NCBI GenBank assembly: GCA_016722445.1 | Contig: JADKIZ010000041.1 | Location: 1 to 64,000 of the forward strand | Source of the DNA: Flavobacteriales bacterium | Lineage (GTDB): Bacteria > Bacteroidota > Bacteroidia > Flavobacteriales_D > Sanyastnellaceae | Reading direction: 5' to 3' | Length of the DNA: 64,000 nt | Part shown: piece after piece, positions 7,525 to 16,231 of the stretch | Layout: every line of letters begins with the position of its first letter | Position numbering within the stretch: position 1 is the first letter of the stretch | Notes under the pieces: model-generated | What the model saw: only the letters and a program-made list of their open reading frames with translations | What the model was told of the DNA's origin: nothing | Databases searched by the model: none | Translations under genes and position numbers: made by a program

Positions 7525-10158
7525 TTATTTCACCACCAACATCGTTTCTCCGATTTGTCCAAGTTCATTCATGACACGAATCAGATAAACACCACTACTC
7601 AGATTTTCATTGGTGATCTGCAACGTGTTTTGAATGCCGCTCCATGCTTTGATGTTCTGTCCTACCGCATTGAAGAGTTTTACTTGATAAACGCCTGTGG
7701 GAAGTTGTAGCGTCGATGACGCTGTGACTGGATTGGGATAAATACTTACGGGCAAAGTTTGGTGTTCATGAATACCAGTTGCTGTGATGGTATTACTCAC
7801 GCCATTACAACCCCATATGCTTGTAACCTCCAAGGTCACAGATATCTCATCGGTAGCGTATTGCCAAGGGTTAAATGTGCTTTGTATTTCTGTCATCATT
7901 TGTTCACCAAACAAAAACCAGCTATAGGAATACCCTGCTGGAGCCGATACGATACCTGTTCCCTCATCATAAGTAATCGTGACTTCAGGATTGGGATGCA
8001 CATTGACATGAAAAACTTCAGAATCGCTGCACAGTTCATTGCTGTGAGTCACGCCAATTTCATAGTCACCAGGCTCAGAAATTTCGAGCGAAAGGGATGA
8101 AGATGTTTCCGAAAGGACAGTGCCATCGAGAGTCCATTCGTAGTTATTCACATAGGGTGCATCCAGATTGACCATGACACTTTCATCTGCACAAACATCA
8201 TACAACCATGGCGCTATACTCAACCAGTTACAATCGTAAATGGTGTGAAGTGTAGTATTGGTAACCACTGCCGGATTGTTGTCAAAGTAAATGTGCGCTA
8301 TATTGTGAATTTCAGTCCATCCTGGCAAAGTAGGAATTGGCCTTATCTTGTATACCACAAAACCATGAGAGTTGATTTCGTCACTCGCGCTGTCTGGTAA
8401 ATTGATGTTGTCAAATACAAATTGTACATGACCACTTTCATCCACAATGGTGTTGAAAGAATGTGATGCATACAATGGAACGAAGGAGTCAATATTGAGA
8501 TTTGTTATTTCAATCGTATCGGTGATCAGAATGTTTTGTGCAGGCGCATTTCCAGTGTTTTGAAATCGGATGGTGTATTCTATATCGTCATCGGGTAAAA
8601 TAAAATGAGGTTCTTCAAAACCGACTGGTGTGGCTTGTTTGTCGTTGGGGTCATACGAACAGATAACGTTAGACACCATGTCCCAGACTCCATTGTAAAC
8701 TTCATTACCGTTGATGTCAACGAGTGACAGCGTCATGGAATAATTCAATGTTTCTCCCATTAAAGCTGCACCCGGTCCATTGACGTGAATTTGATAAAAC
8801 ATGACATCACCAGGTCCTTGACCATCGATGAGCCAGGTAACAATTGAACTTTCAAATGAATCATATACAACGCTTCCGTCTAACGTGGTGATCGTCATAA
8901 AATCCGGAAGTTGTAGTGTCAAAATACCATTCAGATCTTCTGTCCCGCTATTGGTAATCTGCACCCCGAGGTTGATTCCGTTGGTGCAATGAGTGCTTTG
9001 GTTCGAGGTGTTGAGCGCATTGACAATCTGGAGCAGACTATCATTTATTGAAGCCAATCCGACTTTGAGAACGGCACAAGCTGGAAGTATTGTGGTCCAA
9101 GTGTCTGTCGGGGTGTCCCATACGCCATTTGGATCCTCATAAGAAAGTGTATACGATCCTGAGGCGATGGCTCCGAAATCGAATAAGCCATTTTGATCTG
9201 GAAACACAGTAATTCCCAATTCTGAAATCGAGATACTTCCTGTAGAACCAATGGCAGGTTCAGCATTGACTCCATAATAATTCCAAACACCATTGCCATT
9301 GATGTCATGAAAGACTTGTCCACTTGTGTTTTGTGCATATACACAACTTCCATTGTCACAACCAGCCGATGCGCTGTAGTTGCAAGCTATCGGGTCAGTA
9401 CATCCCGAAAGGATGCATGAACCATCATTGCCATCTGCATCGGGATTGTAGTTGCAAGCAGTTGGATTTGTGCATCCAAGCAAATAGTCACCATCGTTGC
9501 AAGTAGCGGATGTTGGGTAATAAGACTGGCTTGATGCATCCACATATCCGTCTGGAAACAACTGCATCATCATATTGACACATAGCTCACCATTTGTGGT
9601 GAATTGACCGATGAGTATTCTCAGATCGTCGCCGGCAATTGCCTGGGCTGCGGTTGTGGGTACATTCCAGTTTCCATTTCCACCTTCCCAATTGGATTGA
9701 ATGGAAATATCCCCTCCGGTTTCGAAAAGGGTGTACCACGATTCATACATTCCTCCGGTAACCGCGACGGGAATGGCACAATCGCAGCTGCTTTCGCAAC
9801 CTATGGTTACCCATGAGTCATAAGCGAGAGATGGATTGGTTGATATCAAACTACAATTGATATCCGATGCAGCATTGCCTCCAATGGTCGACTGCCAGAA
9901 ATTGGTGGTGGATGCGATCAGTGATTGACTAAAATCAATGGTCCAGTTGGCAGTAGGCCTGTTCACAACAGCTTCCGGCGTTTCGCAGACCACATAAATT
10001 CGGTAGGTCGTCATTCCCGTTAAATCCACACCATCAGAATATGCATTGGTATGTACGGCGATCGTATCAATCTCGAATGTGATAGACTGTGCAAAGCTCC
10101 CACCACTGAATAACAATATCAAAATAGCGAGTGTAGTGAGCTGGAAAAAGTGTTTCAT
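7525..10158 (-). CDS. T9SS-exported repeat protein with DUF7619-type domain
   Basis: A protein of 877 residues with a signal peptide (ends SGGSFAQ). It contains two Cys-rich CTNPTACNYNP-type repeats near residues 225-270, common in exported proteins of marine Bacteroidetes. An SdrD/B-like unit (VFHDINGNGVWNYYGVNAE) follows near 290. A DUF7619-like domain begins near 500 (CSYDPNDKQATPVG, then DIEYTIRFQNTGNAPAQN). Ig-like segments come next, and a type A sorting domain (SIYPNPVTASSTLQLPTG, then LSSGVYLIRVM) closes the protein. It should be secreted or anchored at the cell surface. The DUF7619 region is shared with the paralogues at 56917 and 60128. TATCTTCG, about 40 bases upstream on the minus strand, could be its -7 box. 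Confidence 0.88.
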   Translation of the reverse strand: MKHFFQLTTLAILILLFSGGSFAQSITFEIDTIAVHTNAYSDGVDLTGMTTYRIYVVCETPEAVVNRPTANWTIDFSQSLIASTTNFWQSTIGGNAASDINCSLISTNPSLAYDSWVTIGCESSCDCAIPVAVTGGMYESWYTLFETGGDISIQSNWEGGNGNWNVPTTAAQAIAGDDLRILIGQFTTNGELCVNMMMQLFPDGYVDASSQSYYPTSATCNDGDYLLGCTNPTACNYNPDADGNDGSCILSGCTDPIACNYSASAGCDNGSCVYAQNTSGQVFHDINGNGVWNYYGVNAEPAIGSTGSISISELGITVFPDQNGLFDFGAIASGSYTLSYEDPNGVWDTPTDTWTTILPACAVLKVGLASINDSLLQIVNALNTSNQSTHCTNGINLGVQITNSGTEDLNGILTLQLPDFMTITTLDGSVVYDSFESSIVTWLIDGQGPGDVMFYQIHVNGPGAALMGETLNYSMTLSLVDINGNEVYNGVWDMVSNVICSYDPNDKQATPVGFEEPHFILPDDDIEYTIRFQNTGNAPAQNILITDTIEITNLNIDSFVPLYASHSFNTIVDESGHVQFVFDNINLPDSASDEINSHGFVVYKIRPIPTLPGWTEIHNIAHIYFDNNPAVVTNTTLHTIYDCNWLSIAPWLYDVCADESVMVNLDAPYVNNYEWTLDGTVLSETSSSLSLEISEPGDYEIGVTHSNELCSDSEVFHVNVHPNPEVTITYDEGTGIVSAPAGYSYSWFLFGEQMMTEIQSTFNPWQYATDEISVTLEVTSIWGCNGVSNTITATGIHEHQTLPVSIYPNPVTASSTLQLPTGVYQVKLFNAVGQNIKAWSGIQNTLQITNENLSSGVYLIRVMNELGQIGETMLVVK

Positions 10159-10634
10159 GGTGTTAAGGTTTTGACATGGAGGGTAAGGATGGATGCGAAG
10201 ATAGTAATCTGACGTGGATTTTATTCGCTAAGGTGTGAGGCGCATAAAAATGGGGCAAAGGGCATGAATGCATGAAAATAAATATGCAAAGAATCCTGAT
10301 TTGTTTTCTTTATCCATAGAATAAAGCCTGATGTATCCAAAGTACTTGTTCGTTGTGGTATTCGCTATTGTCATCCAATTGAGGTAGAGGAGGAGATGCC
10401 TTTTTAAAGAAGGAAATTTCGAAGTGGGATAAATGTTTTGAAATGCGTAAGAAGGTGAGAGATCATTGATGAGCCATGACTTTGGTTTGGAGCACCAGAT
10501 CCTCCCGCAAAAACCGGTCGGTTTGTGACAAAACTCTTAGAAACCTTTAGTTACTTTTCAACCAGATGTTTTTACATGAACCATTTTTTTTTAGCAAGAG
10601 TTCGTACCATTTTGCACCCGTATTAGATCGCAAC
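10159..10634. other. Gene-free intergenic region
   Basis: About 476 bases between divergent genes. It should carry the promoters of both. TATCTTCG on the minus strand near 10200 is a candidate -7 box for the left gene. I see no RNA gene, repeat or convincing small reading frame. The in-frame ATG at 10566 belongs to an implausible N-terminal extension of the right-hand gene. Confidence 0.5.
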
Positions 10635-11743
10635 ATGAAATCGATTAGTCTTCTTGTTATATCGTTGGTTTTTGTTCAATCATTGATTGCACAAACGGAT
10701 TCCGTTTGGAGTAAAAAGCCGGAATTGAATGTTGGTGGTTTTATAGATGTATATTATGCATACGATCCTACCAATCCTACCAACCCTTCAGAGGAGAAAC
10801 GCCAGCCGTTTTTGTACAACCACAATAGACACAATGAGTTTAATCTCAATCTGGGCTATGCAAAACTTGCGTTGATTCATCCGAAGTATCAGGCCAATTT
10901 CGCGGTACATGCTGGAACATATGTCGCAGATAATTATGCGTCTGAATCTGGAGCATTGAAGAATGTATTTGAAGGGAATGCAGGTATTTCGCTCAATGAC
11001 AAAAACAATCTATGGCTGGATGCGGGAATCTTCGCTTCACATATCGGTTTCGAAAGTGCCATATCTATCGATAACTGGACATTGACACGTTCTTTGGTCG
11101 CAGAAAATTCACCTTACTATTTGTCGGGTGCTAAGCTTACTTCAACACCCAATCAGCGTTATGAATGGTCCTTACTTGTATTGAATGGCTGGCAACGTTT
11201 GTCCAGGATTTCCGGCAATTCGCTGCCTTCAGTGGGTATGCAATTCAAGTTCACGCCCAATCAGAAGACTACCCTGAACTACAGCAATTTTGCTGGTTCT
11301 GAATATCCTGATCTGGAAAGAAGATTTCGATTTTATCACAATTTCTATGGTCAGTTCATCTTCCGCGAGAAATGGGGAATCATTGCCGGATGCGACATTG
11401 GCATGGAGCAAAGTGCAAAAGGAGGGACGGCATATGCGACATGGTTTAGTCCTGTCGTCATAGTGAAATATGATATGTCTAAAAATGGAAAGCTGCCATA
11501 CGGGGTGAATATTTTCAGGATGAAAAAAATGTGCTGATCAAATCCTATGGATTGGCAAACTTCCATACTTATGGTTATTCAATCAATTTCGATTACCGAC
11601 CTGTGGCCAATGTGGCGTGCAGGTTAGAACTGCGTTGGTTGCATAGCGATCGAAGGTATTACTGGGACAAAAACAACAACGTCAAAGACAATGTTTTCGC
11701 CGTTGCTTCAATAGCTGTCAAATTGAATGACATCATAAAATGA
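10635..11743 (+). CDS. Outer-membrane porin-like protein (OmpL/Gp-type barrel), one frameshift
   Basis: From ATG 10635 the protein begins with a signal peptide (MKSISLLVISLVFVQSLIAQ). It continues as a porin-like barrel: LNVGGFIDVYYAYDPTNPTN, FNLNLGYAKLALIHPKYQAN and LDAGIFASHIGFESAISIDN. The pattern fits the Bacteroidetes outer-membrane beta-barrel family related to Gram-negative porins, about 370 residues. The first frame ends at 11537. One extra G in the run at 11502-11505 leads directly into LPYGGEYFQDEKNVLIKSYG and a proper final strand ending at 11743. Restoring that base gives a full-length barrel, so I annotate one gene. The transported substrate is unknown. Confidence 0.75.
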
Positions 11744-11948
11744 GTGTTTGAATGGAGTGGATTTTACTTCGTGTGATTTCAACAATGTTGCTTGACTTGA
11801 AGCTATGTTGATATGTGGCATTCTTGATTTACCCTTGAAATACAACACCCAATGATAAAATTGGCTGGCTACAAAAGAGAATTTTCATGATCGGATTCTT
11901 GTTCGTTGCGTTTGGATTCATTGCAATACATCCTATTCTGATCACTTG

Positions 11949-12127
11949 AACCCAGATTATGCAGTGCCTTTCTATTCTGATTCAAAATCCCTGTGAATTC
12001 GCGCACTTGCTCGTTTCGAGTGCTCACCGTAATAATGACTAAGCTTGCGCGCTCGAAACTTGCGCGAGCACGCGAATTCTTTGGGCTTTTGAATCTCATT
12101 TACGAAACGCACTGCATAATCTGGGTT
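11949..12127. repeat. 179-bp imperfect inverted repeat (REP/MITE-like element)
   Basis: The outer arms are a perfect 19-base match: 11949-11967 (AACCCAGATTATGCAGTGC) with 12109-12127. Further inward, GATTCAAAA (11979-11987) pairs with 12087-12095 and GAATTCGCG (11995-12003) with 12071-12079. GC-rich inner segments (TTTCGAG, GCGCG) also partly pair around a short centre near 12032-12042. The whole can fold into one long cruciform or RNA hairpin. No transposase and no clear target-site duplication is visible. Confidence 0.75.
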
Positions 12128-12234
12128 GAACGCCAGTCTTTTTTCTCCTATACTAAATCGTCATTCCTCTCTGCTCGCGGAGAGGAATCTCATGTGACCA
12201 CAACACTTCATTTTATTCCTCCCAACCCCAAACA

Positions 12235-12265
12235 AAAACACCTGGCCCAATGGACCAGGTGTTTT
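12235..12265 (-). terminator. Rho-independent terminator of the 12284 gene
   Basis: A perfect 11-bp stem (12235-12245 with 12255-12265) with a 9-base loop. On the minus strand it is followed by a T-rich tract (TTTTTGTTTG). Confidence 0.85.
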
Positions 12266-12283
12266 CAATATGATGGTGAAATT

Positions 12284-12829
12284 TTATTTTCCTTGTGCCA
12301 TGTAATATGGTTGTGCAAGTTCATAAAACTTCTCTTTGGCTTTTTCGGTGTATTCAATATCCCAAACCATCTCGCCATCCTTGAACGTACATTTTGCGAA
12401 TGGTTCTTTACACAGTGACAACAGGCTGTCATCATCTACTTTTTTGAAGAGCGAGACATCGGTGAGACATTTCATTGCGGCATCAGTACCATGAAAAACT
12501 ACACTGGTACAATTGATCTCGAATGTCTTACAGAAATACCCTTCTTTTTCAAAAGTGACACTGTAAGTCGCTCCGGCATCCAGCAATAATGCATAAAATC
12601 CAGTTTCACGCGCACCAACGGTATTCACAAGTTCGCCGCCTTTGTATACATACACAGTAACGTTCTTGAGTTTGTCCGGTGCTTTTTGTCGTTTACTTTT
12701 TTTGGTGTCACCAGTGGGATCTACAAAAACACCTTCTTCTATGTAGCCATAGAACAGGACTTGGGGTGTTTGGGCAGCCACATAGAGGCTGGCGATCATG
12801 ATCAGGGTGAACGTAATTACCTTTTTCAT
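12284..12829 (-). CDS. Exported protein with a carboxypeptidase-regulatory-like fold, function unknown
   Basis: A protein of 181 residues. I start at the internal ATG 12829, which gives a clean signal peptide (MKKVITFTLIMIASLYVAAQ). The 11 codons upstream of it add nothing. The mature part resembles a CarboxypepD_reg-like beta-sandwich: LKNVTVYVYKGGELVNTVGA, then TGFYALLLDAGATYSVTFEK, then EGYFCKTFEINC. Such domains often sit at the start of larger outer-membrane proteins, but here it stands alone with a Cys-containing C-terminal half. It is monocistronic, with terminators on both sides. Function unknown. Confidence 0.65.
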   Translation of the reverse strand: MKKVITFTLIMIASLYVAAQTPQVLFYGYIEEGVFVDPTGDTKKSKRQKAPDKLKNVTVYVYKGGELVNTVGARETGFYALLLDAGATYSVTFEKEGYFCKTFEINCTSVVFHGTDAAMKCLTDVSLFKKVDDDSLLSLCKEPFAKCTFKDGEMVWDIEYTEKAKEKFYELAQPYYMAQGK

Positions 12830-12953
12830 CGAGGTATAGTTTGTTGCAGGTAGTTTTAACACTCAAAAGCATAAAAAGGTTACGGAAGTCATTAAAAAAG
12901 TTTTAATCTGGAATGAAATACAGGGCTTGGATACAACCTCTATCGCTGATCCC

Positions 12954-12985
12954 CAAAAAAAATCGCGGACCATTTGGTCCGCGAT
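12954..12985 (-). terminator. Rho-independent terminator downstream of the 13045 gene
   Basis: A perfect 10-bp GC-rich stem (12962-12971 with 12976-12985) with an ATTT loop. On the minus strand it is followed directly by eight T residues. It ends the three-gene cluster 14865-13045. Confidence 0.88.
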
Positions 12986-13044
12986 CTTCGAGTTGCGTCT
13001 TCTTGTGACGATTGGTTTATAGTTTATGCCTTCGTCTTTTAGTA

Positions 13045-13464
13045 TCAATCTGGGTGACAATGAAAATGTACTGACTTTTCTGTGGTATTACCATCATGGT
13101 CGATCTCAGCCACAACTTTCAACATCATATCGCTGTGATCCGTCACATTGTTCGTCCATGTGCCATCAATGTGAAATGCCTCGCCGTGATCATGCAATCC
13201 AGTTGTCCAGGCTGTGTCACCAGCTGTTTCGTTGATCAGATAGACATCATAGCCGTGCATTTCGAAATCTGCAGTGATGTCAACATTGATGGTCACCACA
13301 GAATCGAGTTCATAGGTAGTTCCTTCCACGGGTTCATGGATCACAATGGTTGCAACTGGTGTTGGCGTTGGGGTTGTTGTGTCATCGGTATCTTCATCTT
13401 TCTTTTTACAAGATGAAAACAATCCTGCCGCCAGAATTGCGGCATAAAAAAATGATTGCTTCAT
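13045..13464 (-). CDS. His-rich lipoprotein, DUF4625-like
   Basis: A protein of 139 residues with a lipobox LFSSC (Cys19), followed by a Lys/Asp/Thr/Pro linker. The folded part is an Ig-like strand pattern (IVIHEPVEGTTYELDSVVTI, then VDITADFEMHGYDVYLIN). It has many histidines near its end (HDHGEAFHIDGTW, HDHGN, VHFHCHPD). The overall form resembles DUF4625 lipoproteins of Bacteroidetes. The His clusters suggest metal binding, which is inference. It follows the barrel gene at 13467 by 2 bases and is the last gene before a strong terminator. Confidence 0.7.
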   Translation of the reverse strand: MKQSFFYAAILAAGLFSSCKKKDEDTDDTTTPTPTPVATIVIHEPVEGTTYELDSVVTINVDITADFEMHGYDVYLINETAGDTAWTTGLHDHGEAFHIDGTWTNNVTDHSDMMLKVVAEIDHDGNTTEKSVHFHCHPD

Positions 13465-13466
13465 AT

Positions 13467-14408
13467 TTAGATTTGTTTGATAGAATTTTTCTTTTTTGTT
13501 TGAATAAAATACATGAGACGCGCACCGGCATGGAATTTCATTTTGCTGTATCCATCCGATAAATCGCTTACGACTGGCATTCCGAATTCGATGCCCGCAC
13601 CAAAATGTTGGGAGTAATAATCAAAACCAGCATTCCAGGTTACGAGATATCCACCTGTGTAGGCAGCCCTGATTTGATATTTGGTGTTTTCAATATTCGA
13701 TTCGTATTGTTCATCGGAAATTCCTACCCAAGGCATGAACATCGTTGTGGAGTCTTGTATGGTTGTAAATAATTTGGCTCCCGCTGTCCAGGAATTTCCC
13801 CAATCATATCCTACTTTGGTGAGTCCATTGTATCGATAATTTCCTTCGAGATTCATACCCACATTGCGATATCTAATCGTGTAGTTCATGCCGAAGAGAT
13901 AATCCCAGGTTCCGCTACCGAGTTGCATATTCGCTGGATTGTCATGCGAAAAGGTGAATTTTCCCGTCGGTGCTTCCACTCCGGCGCTTACCTGTAATGC
14001 GTGTTTCCAGTCATTGCATCCAGGTAAAATGGGCAGATAGTTGATCGTCAATGAACCATCGCCCATTCCGGAATTGCTCATTTTCTCACCATCTTCCAAT
14101 CTCAGATTGTAGCGATAGGGTAAGGTTCCGGTGAGTAATAACCTGCGATTTAATGAAAACCTGCCGAATAAATCTCCTTTATAGAAATAGTCATCTCCAG
14201 TGAGCATAGCACCTTCAGCACCATGGTCATCGGGGTGTACATTGTGGTATTGGCGATATTGAAGTCGCAGTCCCACAAAGTGAATATTGTATTTCGGCAT
14301 GATGCCCCAACTGTCGCCATTGATGCTGCATCCGCAGGCATCACATGATTGCGCAGTTTGGAAAGACATCATGCAGACAATGAACACTACAACGTGTTTC
14401 ATCCGCAT
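13467..14408 (-). CDS. Outer-membrane protein with an N-terminal CDACGCS motif
   Basis: A protein of 313 residues. A signal peptide (to about residue 20, TAQS) is followed at once by the motif SCDACGCS (Cys22, Cys25, Cys27). The rest is a beta-barrel-like sequence: LRLQYRQYHNVHPDDHG, LLLTGTLPYRYNLRLEDGEK and AGAKLFTTIQDSTTMFMPWV. The three closely spaced cysteines at the mature N-terminus look like a metal-binding or redox site at the mouth of a barrel. Related genes in Bacteroidetes are annotated only as transporters or hypothetical. It lies between a Cys-rich membrane protein gene and a His-rich lipoprotein gene, which supports a metal-handling role, but that is inference. Confidence 0.7.
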   Translation of the reverse strand: MRMKHVVVFIVCMMSFQTAQSCDACGCSINGDSWGIMPKYNIHFVGLRLQYRQYHNVHPDDHGAEGAMLTGDDYFYKGDLFGRFSLNRRLLLTGTLPYRYNLRLEDGEKMSNSGMGDGSLTINYLPILPGCNDWKHALQVSAGVEAPTGKFTFSHDNPANMQLGSGTWDYLFGMNYTIRYRNVGMNLEGNYRYNGLTKVGYDWGNSWTAGAKLFTTIQDSTTMFMPWVGISDEQYESNIENTKYQIRAAYTGGYLVTWNAGFDYYSQHFGAGIEFGMPVVSDLSDGYSKMKFHAGARLMYFIQTKKKNSIKQI

Positions 14409-14496
14409 TGTTTTGTAAGTATGGTAAGATTCGGAAGCGCTAAGGATATGTAGCGCGTTTTAGCCCAGATCCGGGCTTTTGCTGATTACCAGCAGA

Positions 14497-14865
14497 CTAA
14501 CAGCATGGGGGTCTGTCCGTGACTGGTAAATCAGCACAACTCTGCATTTCCTGATACACATCCAACTCTGCCGAAGCAGAACCGGAAATCACAGAGCAAT
14601 TGATTTCAGAAATGGTATGTTCCCAAAGTATTTCAATTTTGCCAGTAGCTGGCAATTGATCTTGGGTTCCGTCTTCAGCAACTTTATGGAGAGCCTTGTT
14701 CAACTGACAACTTCCCTTACAACAGGATTTGTCATCGTCTTTTTCTACACACAATTCTTTTGCGATGCGATCCCTGTTCATGAAAAAATTGACCAGAATG
14801 ATGTCCCGCATCACCATGGGTGCGAGAAGGCAGATTGCCAGAATCATTGCGATCAGTTGTTTCAC
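14497..14865 (-). CDS. Small Cys-rich membrane protein of a metal-associated family
   Basis: A protein of 122 residues from GTG 14865 (MKQLIAMILAICLLAPMV). An upstream start at 14931 would add 22 residues that look unlike a signal. One N-terminal hydrophobic segment is followed by FFMNRDRIAKELCVEK, then SCCKGSCQLNKAL, and the protein ends in PPCC. The arrangement of a membrane helix, then a short NRDxIAKxLCV box and a CxGxCxL box, recurs in small Bacteroidetes proteins encoded near copper or TonB-linked genes. I know no proven function. It is the first gene of a three-gene cluster with the barrel and lipoprotein genes downstream. Confidence 0.6.
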   Translation of the reverse strand: MKQLIAMILAICLLAPMVMRDIILVNFFMNRDRIAKELCVEKDDDKSCCKGSCQLNKALHKVAEDGTQDQLPATGKIEILWEHTISEINCSVISGSASAELDVYQEMQSCADLPVTDRPPCC

Positions 14866-15045
14866 AGGGGCAATATTAAACAATGTAAGACAATCATGAG
14901 CATAAGAATCATCATGAATGCGCCATCTCATATTTTTTGATATACAGGATGATGAAAATCAGTACTTCAGTTCCAGTTATGTCTGACCAAACTCATAGAG
15001 CGAATTGCTCGAGGCCTGCTTCTTTACATCATCAAAATCTGAATC

Positions 15046-16215
15046 ATGCCCATTTATCAAAGACACGGAAATATTCCAGCGAAACGACATGTCGTTTTTC
15101 GCAATGGAGAAGGCCTGTACCATGAAGAACTTTTCGGTACCGAAGGATTCTCCAGCACTTCGTCATTGGTCTACCACCTCTATCCACCAACCATGGTGAA
15201 GGAGCTTGGTCAGCCAGTGAACATGAGGCCTGAAGTAGCCATTGAAGACAACCTGCGCGCACTGAGCTTTACGAGCTTTGATGTGCCTGCCAGCGACGAC
15301 TACCTCGAATCACGCAAAACGATGTTTTTAAATGACGACCTCCAGGTGGCCATTGCGAAACCAAAACAAAGTATGCATGATTACTACTTCAAAAATGCAG
15401 ATAGTGATGAGTTGATTTTCATCCATCATGGAAGTGGTGTGCTCAAAACCATGTATGGTTCTGTGGAATTCGAATACGGTGACTATATCGTGATTCCGCG
15501 CGGTACGGTTTACCAACTCAAATTCGTGAGTGAAGACAATCATTTGCTGATCATCGAATCGCACAGCCCGGTTAGAACGCCACGTAGATATAGAAATGAC
15601 TACGGACAAATGCTCGAACATTCTCCATTCTGTGAACGTGATTTCAAATTGCCACAGAATCTTGAAACACACGATGTCCAGGGCGAATTCAAAGTGATGA
15701 TCAAAAAACGCGGATTGATTTATCCTTATGTCTATGCAACTCATCCGTTTGATGTAGTGGGTTGGGATGGATACAACTACCCTTACGCATTTTCAATTTT
15801 CAATTTCGAACCAATCACTGGTCGCATTCACATGCCTCCTCCGATTCACCAGACTTTCGAAGGCAACAATTTCGTGATCTGCTCTTTTGTGCCTCGTCTG
15901 TACGATTATCATCCTGATGCCATTCCTGCTCCTTACCATCACAGCAATATCGACAGCGACGAAATATTATATTACGTGGATGGCGATTTCATGAGCAGAA
16001 ACAACATCGGTAAAGGTCAGTTCACTTTACACCCTGCTGGTATACCTCATGGACCGCATCCCGGCGCTATTGAAAGAAGTATCGGTAAGAAAGAAACCAA
16101 GGAACTCGCAGTGATGATCGATCCTTTCAAACCGGTGAAGATCACAAAAGATGCACTCAAATTCGAAGTTAAAGACTATTATAAATCATGGATGTCAAAT
16201 CCGGTAACGGCTTGA
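15046..16215 (+). CDS. hmgA: Homogentisate 1,2-dioxygenase
   Basis: A protein of 389 residues, normal for the bacterial family. It opens the ring of homogentisate to maleylacetoacetate with O2 and Fe(II), in tyrosine and phenylalanine breakdown in the cytoplasm. The cupin core is intact. PPPIHQTFEGNNFVICSF is at 265-281. The iron site is HHSNIDSDEILYYVDG (His298/299, Glu306) and HPAGIPHGPHPG (His335). The ATG at 15046 gives MPIYQRHGNIPAKRH, the usual opening. It is the first gene of a plus-strand operon: hppD follows after 16 bases, then an oxygenase and paaABCD. Maleylacetoacetate isomerase and fumarylacetoacetase are not in the window. Confidence 0.95.
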   Translation: MPIYQRHGNIPAKRHVVFRNGEGLYHEELFGTEGFSSTSSLVYHLYPPTMVKELGQPVNMRPEVAIEDNLRALSFTSFDVPASDDYLESRKTMFLNDDLQVAIAKPKQSMHDYYFKNADSDELIFIHHGSGVLKTMYGSVEFEYGDYIVIPRGTVYQLKFVSEDNHLLIIESHSPVRTPRRYRNDYGQMLEHSPFCERDFKLPQNLETHDVQGEFKVMIKKRGLIYPYVYATHPFDVVGWDGYNYPYAFSIFNFEPITGRIHMPPPIHQTFEGNNFVICSFVPRLYDYHPDAIPAPYHHSNIDSDEILYYVDGDFMSRNNIGKGQFTLHPAGIPHGPHPGAIERSIGKKETKELAVMIDPFKPVKITKDALKFEVKDYYKSWMSNPVTA

Positions 16216-16231
16216 CCTAAAACTACACCAC

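Larger units (their letters stand above)
11744..12283. other. Gene-free region with a large inverted repeat and hairpins
   Basis: No convincing gene. The open frame at 11993-12418 (+) has no recognisable content, runs through the inverted repeat and overlaps the 3' end of the gene at 12284. The stretch holds the 179-bp inverted repeat at 11949-12127, a separate 9-bp hairpin at 12163-12188 (loop TGCTCGCG), and the terminator at 12235-12265. Confidence 0.6.

Noticed and set aside
3686..10158. Repeat-rich DNA as a possible CRISPR or tandem repeat array
   Set aside because: The repeats are at the protein level (delta-60 blades) with diverged DNA. There are no identical direct repeats with regular spacers.
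11993..12418. A 141-codon open frame on the plus strand
   Set aside because: It runs through the large inverted repeat and the terminator and overlaps the 3' end of a real gene on the other strand. Its translation has no family features.
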